A stretch of 64,000 bases of DNA. Source: Planctomycetota bacterium (GTDB taxonomy: Bacteria; Planctomycetota; Phycisphaerae; Phycisphaerales; UBA1924). How positions within the stretch are numbered: the first letter of the stretch is position 1; each line of letters opens with the position of its first letter. This document shows positions 1 through 8,933 of the stretch, piece by piece. Location of the stretch: contig JANRJM010000006.1 in NCBI GenBank assembly GCA_033763975.1, forward strand, positions 1 through 64,000. The letters are read 5' to 3'. The translations under genes and the position numbers were made by a program. Below the pieces are notes generated by a model, which searched no databases, was not told where the DNA came from, and worked only from the letters and a program-made list of their open reading frames with translations.

Positions 1-266
1 GCCAGGTAGCAGGTGCCGACCATGGGGCTCTCGATCGCGGGTCCGCTGGCCGCGGGCGGGGCGGCGGGGGCTGCGGGCGCCGGGGCGGCGGGGCCGGCCT
101 GGGGCGCGGCGGCGGGGGGCGCGGCGGCGTAGTGCACGATGGGGGCCGCGGCGGGCGACCCCCGCTTGATGCTCACGCCTTCTTTCTCGTCGGTGAGTTC
201 GACCTCGGTGAGGTCGTTGGCGGTCATGAGCGCCACGAGTTCCTTGAGTTTGGCGATGTCGATCAT
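1..266 (-). CDS. accB: Biotin carboxyl carrier protein of acetyl-CoA carboxylase (partial, C-terminus off window)
   Basis: The product would carry biotin for acetyl-CoA carboxylase in fatty-acid synthesis. The visible 88 codons begin MIDIAKLKELVALM, followed by a short acidic and basic helix region, then an Ala/Pro-rich linker of about 40 residues, then IESPMVGT, the classic start of the BCCP biotinyl domain (usual form SPMVGTFY; here the last bases read SPMVGTCYL). The window edge cuts the gene before the biotin-accepting MKM lysine, so that residue cannot be checked. The start ATG at 266 follows the Xaa-Pro peptidase stop by 42 bp on the same strand. A peptidase gene directly upstream of accB is a common bacterial arrangement, so co-transcription is likely. 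Identification is firm from the linker and the SPMVGT motif. Confidence 0.9.
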   Translation of the reverse strand, partial: MIDIAKLKELVALMTANDLTEVELTDEKEGVSIKRGSPAAAPIVHYAAAPPAAAPQAGPAAPAPAAPAAPPAASGPAIESPMVGTCYL

Positions 267-308
267 GTCTGATGGTTCCACGCAGACGCGCACCGTCGGT
301 GCGCGAGG

Positions 309-1463
309 CTACAGAGTGGCCCACCCCGCGTCGAGGGGGAGCGAACAGAGGTTCTCGGCGCCGCGCGCCGTGATGAGGTAATCGTCTTCGAGGCGAACGC
401 CCCCGACGCCCGGCAGGTAGATCCCCGGCTCGATCGTCACGACCATCCCTTCGCGCAGGGTCGTCGCGGCGGCGATGTGCGAGAGGAACGGCTCTTCGTG
501 CGCGTTGAAGCCCAGCCCGTGCCCCAACCCGTGCCCGAACCGCTCGGCGTACCCGTGGCGCGAGATGTACCCGCGGGCGATCGCGTCGATCTCGCGCGTC
601 GTTCGCCCGGGGGCGAGGGCGGCGGCGGCGGCGCGGTGGGCGTCGAGCACGACGTCGTAGATCTCGCGGATGGGGGCGGGCCAGCGCCCGAGCGAGAACG
701 TGCGGGTCATGTCGCTGTGGTAGCCGTCGACCACCGCGCCCCAGTCGATGAGCAGCGGGCGGTTGGCGGCGAGCTTGACCTTGTGCGGGCGGTAGTGCGG
801 GAGGCTGCCGTTGGCCCGGGCCGCGACGATGGTCTCGAAACCCGGCGCGCTCGAGCCGCGGGTCTTCATCTCGGCCTCGATGCGGGCCGCGACTTCGAGC
901 TCGGTCTGCCCGGGGCGGATGGTGGGGAGCACGGCGAGCAGGGCCTGCTCCTGGATGCGTGCGGCGGCGCGGATGGCGCGGACCTCGGTCTCGTCCTTGA
1001 CGGCGCGGAGCGGGGCGACGAGGTCGCGCACGGGCACGAGCGTGACGCCCGCGCCCGCCGCCTCGGCGAGGGCATCGCGCGACGCGAGGGTGACGGTCTC
1101 GGCCTGGATCGCGACGCGCCGGATCGAGCGGTCGGCGAGGAGGCCGGCGACGGCCCGGACCATGGGCTCGCGCCGGATGTGCACGCGGGCGAGCGCGCGA
1201 ACGGGGACGAGTTCTTCCTCGTACCGGAAGTCGGAGATGATGACACGCTCGCGCTGTCCGGCGAGGAGGTAGGAATCCCCGCCGAGGAACCCGGTGAGGT
1301 ACGCCACGTCGAGCGGATTGGTGACGAGCACCCAGTCGCAGTCGTGGGCGGCGAGGGCGCTCGCGAGGCGGCGGAGGCGGGCGGCGTGCACCGATCCGGC
1401 GCGCGCGGGGCCCGACGCGCGGGCGCGCGTGGTCGGGCGGGGGGTTGCGGCGCGGGCCGTCAT
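309..1463 (-). CDS. Xaa-Pro peptidase (M24 family)
   Basis: This 384-residue M24 metallopeptidase is expected to hydrolyse Xaa-Pro bonds in the cytoplasm with two metal ions. The N-terminal creatinase-like domain contains NPLDVAYLTGF. The C-terminal pita-bread domain shows the ligand set in order: D and D in LLIDWGAVVDGYHSDMTRTF, H in GHGLGHGLGF, E in VTIEPGIYLPG and E in VRLEDDYL. The frame stays open far upstream, but the ATG at 1463 is chosen because it gives a normal family length and the residues before it have no family likeness. There is no Shine-Dalgarno sequence. TATCAT lies 9 nt before the ATG (1473-1478), so a leaderless message is possible. Either pepP or pepQ naming would be arbitrary. 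Confidence 0.9.
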   Translation of the reverse strand: MTARAATPRPTTRARASGPARAGSVHAARLRRLASALAAHDCDWVLVTNPLDVAYLTGFLGGDSYLLAGQRERVIISDFRYEEELVPVRALARVHIRREPMVRAVAGLLADRSIRRVAIQAETVTLASRDALAEAAGAGVTLVPVRDLVAPLRAVKDETEVRAIRAAARIQEQALLAVLPTIRPGQTELEVAARIEAEMKTRGSSAPGFETIVAARANGSLPHYRPHKVKLAANRPLLIDWGAVVDGYHSDMTRTFSLGRWPAPIREIYDVVLDAHRAAAAALAPGRTTREIDAIARGYISRHGYAERFGHGLGHGLGFNAHEEPFLSHIAAATTLREGMVVTIEPGIYLPGVGGVRLEDDYLITARGAENLCSLPLDAGWATL

Positions 1464-1542
1464 GGGGTCACGATGATACCGTGGGCGAGTCGGCCTTGAA
1501 TCGCCCGTGTAGAGCCCGAACCTTGGCAGGCGAAGCACACGC

Positions 1543-3189
1543 GTGACCATCCCGCTGCGGCAGGTCGAATCGGATCGCAACGCCGCGCCCTCGGGCGTGG
1601 GGCTGGTCGCGGCGTGGGGCGTGCTGCTGGGCGGGGTGGCGTTCGTCGCGCTCCCCGCGTTCGGGGTGGCGAGGTCGCTGGTCGGAGGCGTGACGTCCGG
1701 CCGCGTGACGAGCGCGTCGCTGACGCCCTCGGCCGGGCTGCTGCTCACCACCGGCGCGTGGTGCGTGGGGGTCGCGGTACTCGCCACCGCGCTCGCGCTC
1801 CCGGCGGGGTGGTGGCTCGGCCGGCGCGGCGGGCGTGCGGCGTGGTGGGCGGGCGGGCTCACGATGCTCTTCCCGTCGTTCCTGTCGTACGCGGCGTACG
1901 GGCTCGCCCGGGCGCCGGGAACCTGGACCGGCGACCTCATCGCGCGGGCGGCCGAGCGCGGGTGGACCAATCTCCCCGTGCTCGCCGGGCGGGTGGTCGC
2001 GGCGGGCGGGCTGGCCTTGTGGGCGTGGCCCCTGGCCGCGCTGATCGTCGCGTGGGGCGTCCGCGCGATCCCGCGCGAGGCGCTCGATTCCCTGCGTCTC
2101 GACGTGCCCGGGCGCGGGCGCCGGGCGTGGCACGTCGTGCGGATGGTGCGGGCGCAGGCCGCGGCAAGCGTCGGCGTGATCGCGCTGCTCATGGCCGGCT
2201 CGGCGGTGCCCCTGCACCTCGCGCAGGCCCCCACCTACAGCGTGCGGGTGTGGCTGGAACTCACTACTTCGCCGGGAAGTCCTGCGGCGTGGGCGGCGTC
2301 GTGGCCTCTGCTGGTGCTGGGCGTGGGCGGGGCGGTGTGGCTGGGCGGCACGGTGGCGCGCGTGCGCATGCCGGGGGGTGAGGAGCCGGCGGGAGCGCTC
2401 GGCCCGGCGAGCGGGGCCGCGGCCTGGTTCTGGGGGCTGGTGGTGCTCTCGACGGCGGTGCCGGCGGGGCTGATGGCCGGGAGCCTGACGAGTCTGCGCC
2501 CGCTGCTGGATTTCTGGACGCTCTCGGGCGCGGCGCTGGGCGCGAGCACGGTGACCGCGGCGATCGCCGGGATCTTGGGCGGCGCGCTGTGCGTGGGCGT
2601 GTGGATCGCGCTGTCGGTCGGCGGGGGCGGGGCCCGGCGGGTGGTGCGGGCGGCCGGGATCGTGTGGTTCGTGGGTGCGCTCACGCCCGGGGTGCTGGTC
2701 GGGCAGGCGCTGTCGACGGCGTGGACGGGCTGGGACGCGCTGCTCGAGAGCCCGTTCGCGCCGGCGTTCGCCCATGTCGTGCGGTTCGGGGCGATCGGCG
2801 TGGTCATCGGCGTGCTGCTGGCGGGGACGGAGCGCGCGAGCGAGCGCGACCTGCGCGCCATCGACGGGCAGGGCGGGCTGGGCGGGTTCCTGCGGGTCGT
2901 CGTGCGCGGGCGTGCGATGGCGGCGGCGGGCGTGGGCGCGGCGATCGCGTGCCTCAGCCTGCACGAGATCGAGACGGGCGTGCTGCTCCAGCCGCCGGGC
3001 ACGCCGAGCTTTGCGCAGATCATGCTCGGCTACCTTCATTTCTCGCGGCTTGACGATCTCGCCGCGGCGGTCGTGTGGCTGCTGGCGCTGGGAGGCGTCG
3101 CGGGCGGGCTGGGAGCGCTCGTGGCGGCACGGCTCGCCCCGCATCCTTGCGTCGCCCGTCGCAGTACCATCCCCCCGGAGTCTGCATGA
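1543..3189 (+). CDS. Iron(III)-type ABC transporter permease-like membrane protein
   Basis: A 548-residue, highly hydrophobic protein with about 10-12 predicted membrane segments in two halves, the size and layout of fused FbpB/ThiP-type permeases. The first half ends in an EAA-like cytoplasmic loop (REALDSLRLDVPGRGRRAW). The second half ends with SLHEIETGVLLQPPG, which resembles the KELPATLLLRPxG motif of iron permeases. The start is GTG at 1543, with a purine stretch a few bases upstream. The stop overlaps the next ATG (ATGA). No ATPase or solute-binding protein of this type is beside it; the partner downstream is an NHL lipoprotein, so the substrate is unknown. The fold assignment is fairly sure, the iron specificity is not. 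Confidence 0.65.
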   Translation: MTIPLRQVESDRNAAPSGVGLVAAWGVLLGGVAFVALPAFGVARSLVGGVTSGRVTSASLTPSAGLLLTTGAWCVGVAVLATALALPAGWWLGRRGGRAAWWAGGLTMLFPSFLSYAAYGLARAPGTWTGDLIARAAERGWTNLPVLAGRVVAAGGLALWAWPLAALIVAWGVRAIPREALDSLRLDVPGRGRRAWHVVRMVRAQAAASVGVIALLMAGSAVPLHLAQAPTYSVRVWLELTTSPGSPAAWAASWPLLVLGVGGAVWLGGTVARVRMPGGEEPAGALGPASGAAAWFWGLVVLSTAVPAGLMAGSLTSLRPLLDFWTLSGAALGASTVTAAIAGILGGALCVGVWIALSVGGGGARRVVRAAGIVWFVGALTPGVLVGQALSTAWTGWDALLESPFAPAFAHVVRFGAIGVVIGVLLAGTERASERDLRAIDGQGGLGGFLRVVVRGRAMAAAGVGAAIACLSLHEIETGVLLQPPGTPSFAQIMLGYLHFSRLDDLAAAVVWLLALGGVAGGLGALVAARLAPHPCVARRSTIPPESA

Positions 3190-4295
3190 TGACGGCGCGG
3201 GCAACCTGGGCGGCGGCGAGGCGGGCTGCCGCGGTGCGGGGACGCGCGTTGGCGGCGTTCGCCGGGGCGCTCGCGGCGCTGTCCGGCGGGTGCGGGGGCA
3301 CGCCCGACGGCGATCTGCTCGACGTGGTGGCGCTCTACGGCGAGGCGGGGGACGCGCCCGGCCAGTTTTCGTACCCCAGGTGCCTGGACGCGACCCAGAC
3401 GCACGCCTGGGTCATCGACAAACTGGCGCGCGTGCAGAAGATCGACGTGCGCACCGGCGAGTGTGTCGGCGGGTGGCGCATGCCCGAGTGGCAGAACGGC
3501 AAGCCCACCGGCGTCACGGTCTGGACGCCCCCCGCCGGCGGGCCGACGCGGATCATCATCGCCGACACCCACTACCACCGCGTCATGGTGTACGACCCCG
3601 CGGGGATCGCGCCGCCCGGCGAGATGTCCGACGCGCACGGCCTGGTGCTCGCCAGCTTCGGCTCGTACGGCGAGGAGGACGGGCAGTTCATCTATCCCAC
3701 GGACGTGTGCGTCCTGCCGACCGACGACGGTCGCGGGATCAAGCGGCTGTACGTCGCGGAGTACGGCGGGAACGACCGCGTGAGCGTGTTCGAGCCGGCG
3801 GTGGGCGAGACGCCCGGGCACGAGACCAGGTTCACGTTCCTGTTCGCGTTCGGCGAGCCGGGCGCGGGCGAGGGCCGCTTCAACCGCCCGCAGTCGCTGT
3901 TCCTGGGCGCCGACGGGACGGAACTCGTGGTGGTCGACGCGTGCAACCACCGGCTGGCGCGTCATGCGCTGGACGGCACGTACCTGGGGCAGGTGGGGCT
4001 GGGGATCGGTAACGGGCCGGGAGAGATGAAGTATCCGTACGCGGGCGTGGTGCTCTCGGACGGGAGCGTGATGGTGAGCGAGTTCGGCGGGAACCGGCTG
4101 CAGCGGTTCGATCTGCGCACGGGCGCGAGCCTGGGGATCTATGGTCGTGCGGGGCGGTCGCCGGGCGAACTCGCGTCGCCGTGGGGGGTCGCGGTCGCGG
4201 GGACGCGTCTGCTGGTGCTGGATTCGGGGAACAACCGCGTGCAGAGCATCACGGCGCCGGGGCGGTCGATGTGGTCCGTGGGGGGAAGCCGCTGA
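3186..4295 (+). CDS. NHL-repeat beta-propeller lipoprotein
   Basis: A 369-residue exported protein. The N-terminus has a charged stretch, a hydrophobic core and LSGGC, a probable lipobox with Cys near residue 38, so the product is likely a lipid-anchored envelope protein. The rest is five or six NHL repeats, recognisable by recurrent G-x-F/M-x-x-P starts and D/N-x-x-N-x-R-V ends (for example GEEDGQFIYPTDV with GGNDRVSVF, and GRSPGELASPWGV with SGNNRVQ). NHL propellers bind proteins or peptides rather than catalyse. Start ATGATG at 3186 overlaps the permease stop by 4 bp, and the stop TGA shares one base with the next ATG, so the three genes are translationally coupled. The binding partner is unknown. 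Confidence 0.8.
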   Translation: MMTARATWAAARRAAAVRGRALAAFAGALAALSGGCGGTPDGDLLDVVALYGEAGDAPGQFSYPRCLDATQTHAWVIDKLARVQKIDVRTGECVGGWRMPEWQNGKPTGVTVWTPPAGGPTRIIIADTHYHRVMVYDPAGIAPPGEMSDAHGLVLASFGSYGEEDGQFIYPTDVCVLPTDDGRGIKRLYVAEYGGNDRVSVFEPAVGETPGHETRFTFLFAFGEPGAGEGRFNRPQSLFLGADGTELVVVDACNHRLARHALDGTYLGQVGLGIGNGPGEMKYPYAGVVLSDGSVMVSEFGGNRLQRFDLRTGASLGIYGRAGRSPGELASPWGVAVAGTRLLVLDSGNNRVQSITAPGRSMWSVGGSR

Positions 4296-7200
4296 TGCAC
4301 ATGGCGACGCTGGCATCGCTGGCGCTGGGACCGGTGCAGTTCGACGAGCCGGTCTTCCTCTGGCTGGCGCCGGTGGCGTGCGCGCTGGTGCTGCTCATGG
4401 CGCGCAAGAGCCTGTCGGGCCTGGGGCCCGTGACGCGCTGGGCGGCGCTGGCGATCCGGCTGCTGGTGGTGGTGCTGATCGTGGGCGCGATGGCCGAGCC
4501 ACACTGGCGCCGTGAGTCCAAGGACGTCGCGGTAATCGCGGTGGTGGATTCCAGCGAGAGCGTGCCCTCGAGCAAGCAGACGGAGGTCGAGTCGTACATC
4601 CGCGGCGCGCTCGAGGGGCAGGACCGGCGCGACGACCGGCTGGGGGTCATCACGACGGCGAAGAGCTCCTTCGTGCAGGCGTTGCCCAGCCGCCTGACGC
4701 GTGAGGTCGAGCGCCAGCACCTGGGCCCGCTGGACGGGACGGACCTGGCGGCGGGGGTGCGCCTGGCTTTGGCCGTGAAGCCGACCGACGCCGCGACGCG
4801 GATCCTGCTCGCCTCCGACGGGATCCAGACGGCGGGGAACGTGCTGCAGGTCGCGGAGACGGCCAAGGCGCTGGGGGTGCCCATCGACGTGCTCCCGCTG
4901 CAGTACCGGTACGACGAAGAAGTGATCGTCGACCGGCTGGTGGCGCCGGCGAGCGCGCGCGAGGGAGAGACGCTGAACCTGCGCGTGGTGCTGCAGGCGG
5001 TGACGCCCGCGCGCGGGCTGCTGACGATCCTGATGAACGGCGAGCCGGTGGACCTGGACCCCGAAGGCCCGTCGCTGGGTGCGCGGGTGGTGCTCAAGGC
5101 GGGGCCCAACGTGCTGTCGGTGCCGGTGAAGGCCATCTCGACGGGCCCGCAGCGGTTCGAGGCGGTCTTCGAGCCCGAGGCCCGGGGCGGGCGGGCGATC
5201 GGCGACTCGGTCGCGGAGAACAACCGCGGGCAGGCGGTGACGTTCGTGTCGGGCGAGGGCAAGGTGCTGGTGCTCGCGGAGCAGCCGGAAGAGGCGCGGT
5301 ACCTGCTGGACGCGATGGCGGGGGCGAAGATCAAGGCCGACGTGCGCACCGCCGAGCAGGTCCCCACGTCGCTGACGGACCTCAACGCGTACGACGCGGT
5401 GGTGCTGGTGAACCAGGCGGCGTACGGGTTCACGCAGAAGTTCCAGGAAGACCTGCGCCAGTACGTGCACGACACGGGGGGCGGGCTGCTCATGGTGGGC
5501 GGACCGGACTCGTTCGGCGCGGGCGGGTGGATCGGCTCGCCCATCGAGGACGCGCTACCGATCAAGCTCGACCCGCCCCAGAAGCGCCAGATGCCCCGGG
5601 GCGCGCTGGTGCTCGTGGTGCACTCGGTGGAAGCGCCCGAGGGGACGTTCCTGGGCAAGAAGGTCAGCGAGGCGGCGGTGAACTCGCTCTCGCGCCTCGA
5701 CCTGATCGGGATCATCGAGTACGGGTGGGGCGGCGGGACGGACTGGGTGCTCCCGCTGGGCCCGCGGGGCGACGGCACCAGGGCCAAGCGCGCGATCAAC
5801 AACCTGATGTTCGGCGACATGCCGGACTTCACGCCCAGCATCGAGCTGGCGTACGAGGGGCTGAGCAAGGCCGACGCCGGGCAGCGCCACGTCATCATGA
5901 TCAGCGACGGCGACCCGTCGATCCCCAGCACGGCGCTGCTCGACAGGTACGTGCAGAGGAAGATCACGATCAGCACGGTGGGCGTGTTCCCGCACAGCGG
6001 GGCCGACACGAGCCGCATGCAGCAGATCAGCCGGTACACGGGCGGGCGGCACTACCACATCAACACGCAGGCGGGGCTGGCGACGGTGCCCGAGATCTTC
6101 GTGAAGGAAGCACAGACCGTGCGCCGGAGCCTGATCTGGGAGGGCACGCCCTTCACGCCGCAGATCCTGCCGGGCGGGGAGGCGATGCGCGGGCTGACGC
6201 AGGTGCCGCCGATCAGCGGGTACGTGGTGGCGGCGGAGCGCGAAGGGCTGGCGCTGGTCTCGCTGAAGGGCAAGGAGGGCGACCCGATCCTCGCGCAGTG
6301 GCAGCACGGGCTGGGCAAGGTCGTGACGTACACGAGCGACGCGACAAGCCGCTGGAACGCCGCGTGGATCTCGTGGCCCAGCTACCGCCAGTTCTGGGAG
6401 CAGCATCTGCGCTGGGTGATGCGCCCGGGCGGGTCGGCGAACGTGCGTGTCGTGACCGAGAACCGGGGCGACCAGACGGTGATCATCGTGGAGGCGCTCG
6501 ACGCGGCGGGCGAACGCCTCAACTTCGCGACGTTCAAGGGGCGCCTCGCGCTCCCCGACGGGCGCGGGATTGATGTCGACCTGAATCAGGTGGGGCCCGG
6601 ACGCTATCAGGGCGTGGTGCAGACGGATCGGCCGGGGTCGTACGTCGTCAGCCTGCGCTACGCCGCCCCGGACCCGACGCAGCAGGACGGCGTGCTGGAG
6701 GGGAGCGTGCAGGCGGCCGTGACGCGCCCGTACGCCGACGAGTACCGCACGCTGGAGGACAACACGCCCCTGCTGCGCCAGGTGGCGGAACTGACGGGCG
6801 GGCGCGTACTGACGGGCGACCCCCGCGCCGAGGACCTGTGGCTGCGCGAGGGGCTCCGGGTGCCGGTGGCGCTGCGGGCGATCTGGCTGTGGGTGGCGGT
6901 GCTGGCGATCACCCTGTTCCTGATGGACGTGGGCGTGCGCCGGGTGCGGATCGACCTCGTCGCGATGTGGCGGGCGGTGGCGCGGGGCGCGTCGAAGTCG
7001 ACGTCGAAGGACGCGGCCCACGTGGGCTCGCTGCGGGCGGCCCGCGAGCAGGCCCGCGCGAAGATGCAGCAGCGTTCGGGCGGGAGCGCGGGCGACCTGC
7101 GCCCCGACGAGGCCGCCGCGGGCGCCGTGCGCGACGTCCGCAAGGCGCAGCGCCTGAGCGGGGTGAAGTTCGAGGCGACGCCCGCGCAGGCGCAGCAGGC

Positions 7201-7378
7201 GGCGGCCCCGATCGTGATGGGCGGGGCCGACGCGCGCGTGACGCCCCTCACGCCACCACCCCCGCCCCGCGACGCGGGCGCGCAGCCCGGCGAGGGGCTG
7301 GGGCGGCTCATGAAGGCGAAGCAGAAGGCACGCGAGGGGATGGACGACGAGGGCGCGGGCCCGCAGCAGGGAACCTGA
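4295..7378 (+). CDS. VWA and GATase-like domain membrane protein (BatB/BatA-system component)
   Basis: A 1027-residue inner-membrane protein. Two N-terminal membrane segments precede a VWA domain with the metal site DSSES (D-x-S-x-S). A glutamine-amidotransferase-like domain follows (YDAVVLVNQAAYGF ... GGGLLMVGGPDSFGAGGW), which in this family lacks the catalytic triad and is thought structural. A second VWA-like part (HVIMISDGDPSIP) has no intact metal site. A C-terminal membrane helix (IWLWVAVLAITLFLMDVG) is followed by about 140 basic cytosolic residues ending in a Pro-rich tail. The ATG at 4295 overlaps the previous stop by one base. It precedes moxR by 37 bp. A homologous architecture recurs at 56694-59027. 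The role is probably envelope assembly with MoxR; the exact function is unknown. Confidence 0.75.
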   Translation: MHMATLASLALGPVQFDEPVFLWLAPVACALVLLMARKSLSGLGPVTRWAALAIRLLVVVLIVGAMAEPHWRRESKDVAVIAVVDSSESVPSSKQTEVESYIRGALEGQDRRDDRLGVITTAKSSFVQALPSRLTREVERQHLGPLDGTDLAAGVRLALAVKPTDAATRILLASDGIQTAGNVLQVAETAKALGVPIDVLPLQYRYDEEVIVDRLVAPASAREGETLNLRVVLQAVTPARGLLTILMNGEPVDLDPEGPSLGARVVLKAGPNVLSVPVKAISTGPQRFEAVFEPEARGGRAIGDSVAENNRGQAVTFVSGEGKVLVLAEQPEEARYLLDAMAGAKIKADVRTAEQVPTSLTDLNAYDAVVLVNQAAYGFTQKFQEDLRQYVHDTGGGLLMVGGPDSFGAGGWIGSPIEDALPIKLDPPQKRQMPRGALVLVVHSVEAPEGTFLGKKVSEAAVNSLSRLDLIGIIEYGWGGGTDWVLPLGPRGDGTRAKRAINNLMFGDMPDFTPSIELAYEGLSKADAGQRHVIMISDGDPSIPSTALLDRYVQRKITISTVGVFPHSGADTSRMQQISRYTGGRHYHINTQAGLATVPEIFVKEAQTVRRSLIWEGTPFTPQILPGGEAMRGLTQVPPISGYVVAAEREGLALVSLKGKEGDPILAQWQHGLGKVVTYTSDATSRWNAAWISWPSYRQFWEQHLRWVMRPGGSANVRVVTENRGDQTVIIVEALDAAGERLNFATFKGRLALPDGRGIDVDLNQVGPGRYQGVVQTDRPGSYVVSLRYAAPDPTQQDGVLEGSVQAAVTRPYADEYRTLEDNTPLLRQVAELTGGRVLTGDPRAEDLWLREGLRVPVALRAIWLWVAVLAITLFLMDVGVRRVRIDLVAMWRAVARGASKSTSKDAAHVGSLRAAREQARAKMQQRSGGSAGDLRPDEAAAGAVRDVRKAQRLSGVKFEATPAQAQQAAAPIVMGGADARVTPLTPPPPPRDAGAQPGEGLGRLMKAKQKAREGMDDEGAGPQQGT

Positions 7379-7415
7379 CCGACTGGCGCCGGCGCGAGCG
7401 GCGAAGGAGTGCACC

Positions 7416-8465
<1,050 letters not shown>

Positions 8466-8468
8466 GGA

Positions 8469-8491
8469 GTTTCAACGCGAAGCCCGCGAAG
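8469..8491 (+). repeat. Left terminal inverted repeat of the GxxExxY cassette
   Basis: The 23-nt arm starts GTTTCAACGCGAAG. The reverse complement of 8902-8924 matches it at all positions but one (C versus G at the fifteenth base). CGCGAAG recurs inside and just beyond the arm at 8476, 8485 and 8493, giving a period of 8-9 nt. Confidence 0.85.
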
Positions 8492-8553
8492 ACGCGAAGC
8501 GGGAACGCGGAGTGGGTAACCAGAAACAGCGGGCGAGAAGCGGCGAGGTGGGC

Positions 8554-8898
8554 ATGAGCAACCTGACGCACAAGGAACTCCCGGCGCATATTGAAGCGGC
8601 GTGCCACACCGTGATCGGTCGCGCGATCGAAGTGCATCGCGTGCTCGGCCCGGGGCTGCTCGAGAGCTTGTACGAGGACGCGCTGGTGTACGAGCTACGC
8701 GACGCGGGACTTCGCGTGGATCAGCAGGTCGACCTTGCCGTGCCCTACAAGGCGACGACGCTGCGCGGCCAGCGTCTCGATGTGCTCGTTCTCCTCAAGG
8801 ACGGGCTACGACGCGTCTTCAATGAGCGATCTCCCCTGGCCCGGACCGACGTGCACGGCCGGCACGACAAAGTAACCTCGGACGGCATCTCCCTTTGA
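8554..8898 (+). CDS. GxxExxY family protein with internal deletion of the nuclease core (probable pseudogene)
   Basis: The product is 114 residues. The N-terminus fits the GxxExxY family (PD-(D/E)XK superfamily): IEVHRVLGPGLLESLYEDAL contains the GxxExxY motif, followed by LRVDQQVDLAVPYKATTLRGQRLDVLV. In family members this is followed by a core with a V-E-L-K motif and a later segment ending in something like NFNxPLLKDGIRRxV. Here RLDVLV runs directly into LLKDGLRRVFNERS, so about 40-45 central residues, including the expected catalytic E and K, are missing. The join keeps the frame. Start ATG at 8554 has GAGGTG six nt upstream; an upstream GTG at 8512 is less likely. The protein is probably inactive as a nuclease. 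The gene sits in an inverted-repeat cassette. Confidence 0.75.
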   Translation: MSNLTHKELPAHIEAACHTVIGRAIEVHRVLGPGLLESLYEDALVYELRDAGLRVDQQVDLAVPYKATTLRGQRLDVLVLLKDGLRRVFNERSPLARTDVHGRHDKVTSDGISL

Positions 8899-8901
8899 GC
8901 C

Positions 8902-8924
8902 CTTCGCGGCCTTCGCGTTGAAAC
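8902..8924 (-). repeat. Right terminal inverted repeat of the GxxExxY cassette
   Basis: Inverted copy of 8469-8491 with one mismatch. It starts 3 bp after the GxxExxY stop codon and ends 9 bp before the DUF58 ATG. Confidence 0.85.
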
Positions 8925-8933
8925 AGGTTGTGC

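Larger units (their letters stand above)
8469..8924. mobile_element. 456-bp inverted-repeat-bounded cassette carrying a GxxExxY gene
   Basis: The segment begins and ends with 23-nt inverted repeats that match at 22 of 23 positions (8469-8491 and 8902-8924). It encloses only one small gene of the GxxExxY family. It lies between moxR and its expected operon partner DUF58, right after a GTGAGGAG sequence that looks like the DUF58 ribosome-binding site. The trinucleotide AGG occurs on both sides (8465-8467 and 8925-8927) and could be a short target duplication. Removing one copy plus the element would leave GAGG seven nt before the DUF58 ATG. There is no transposase, so mobility would have to be supplied in trans. 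That it is mobile is an inference from structure. Confidence 0.6.
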
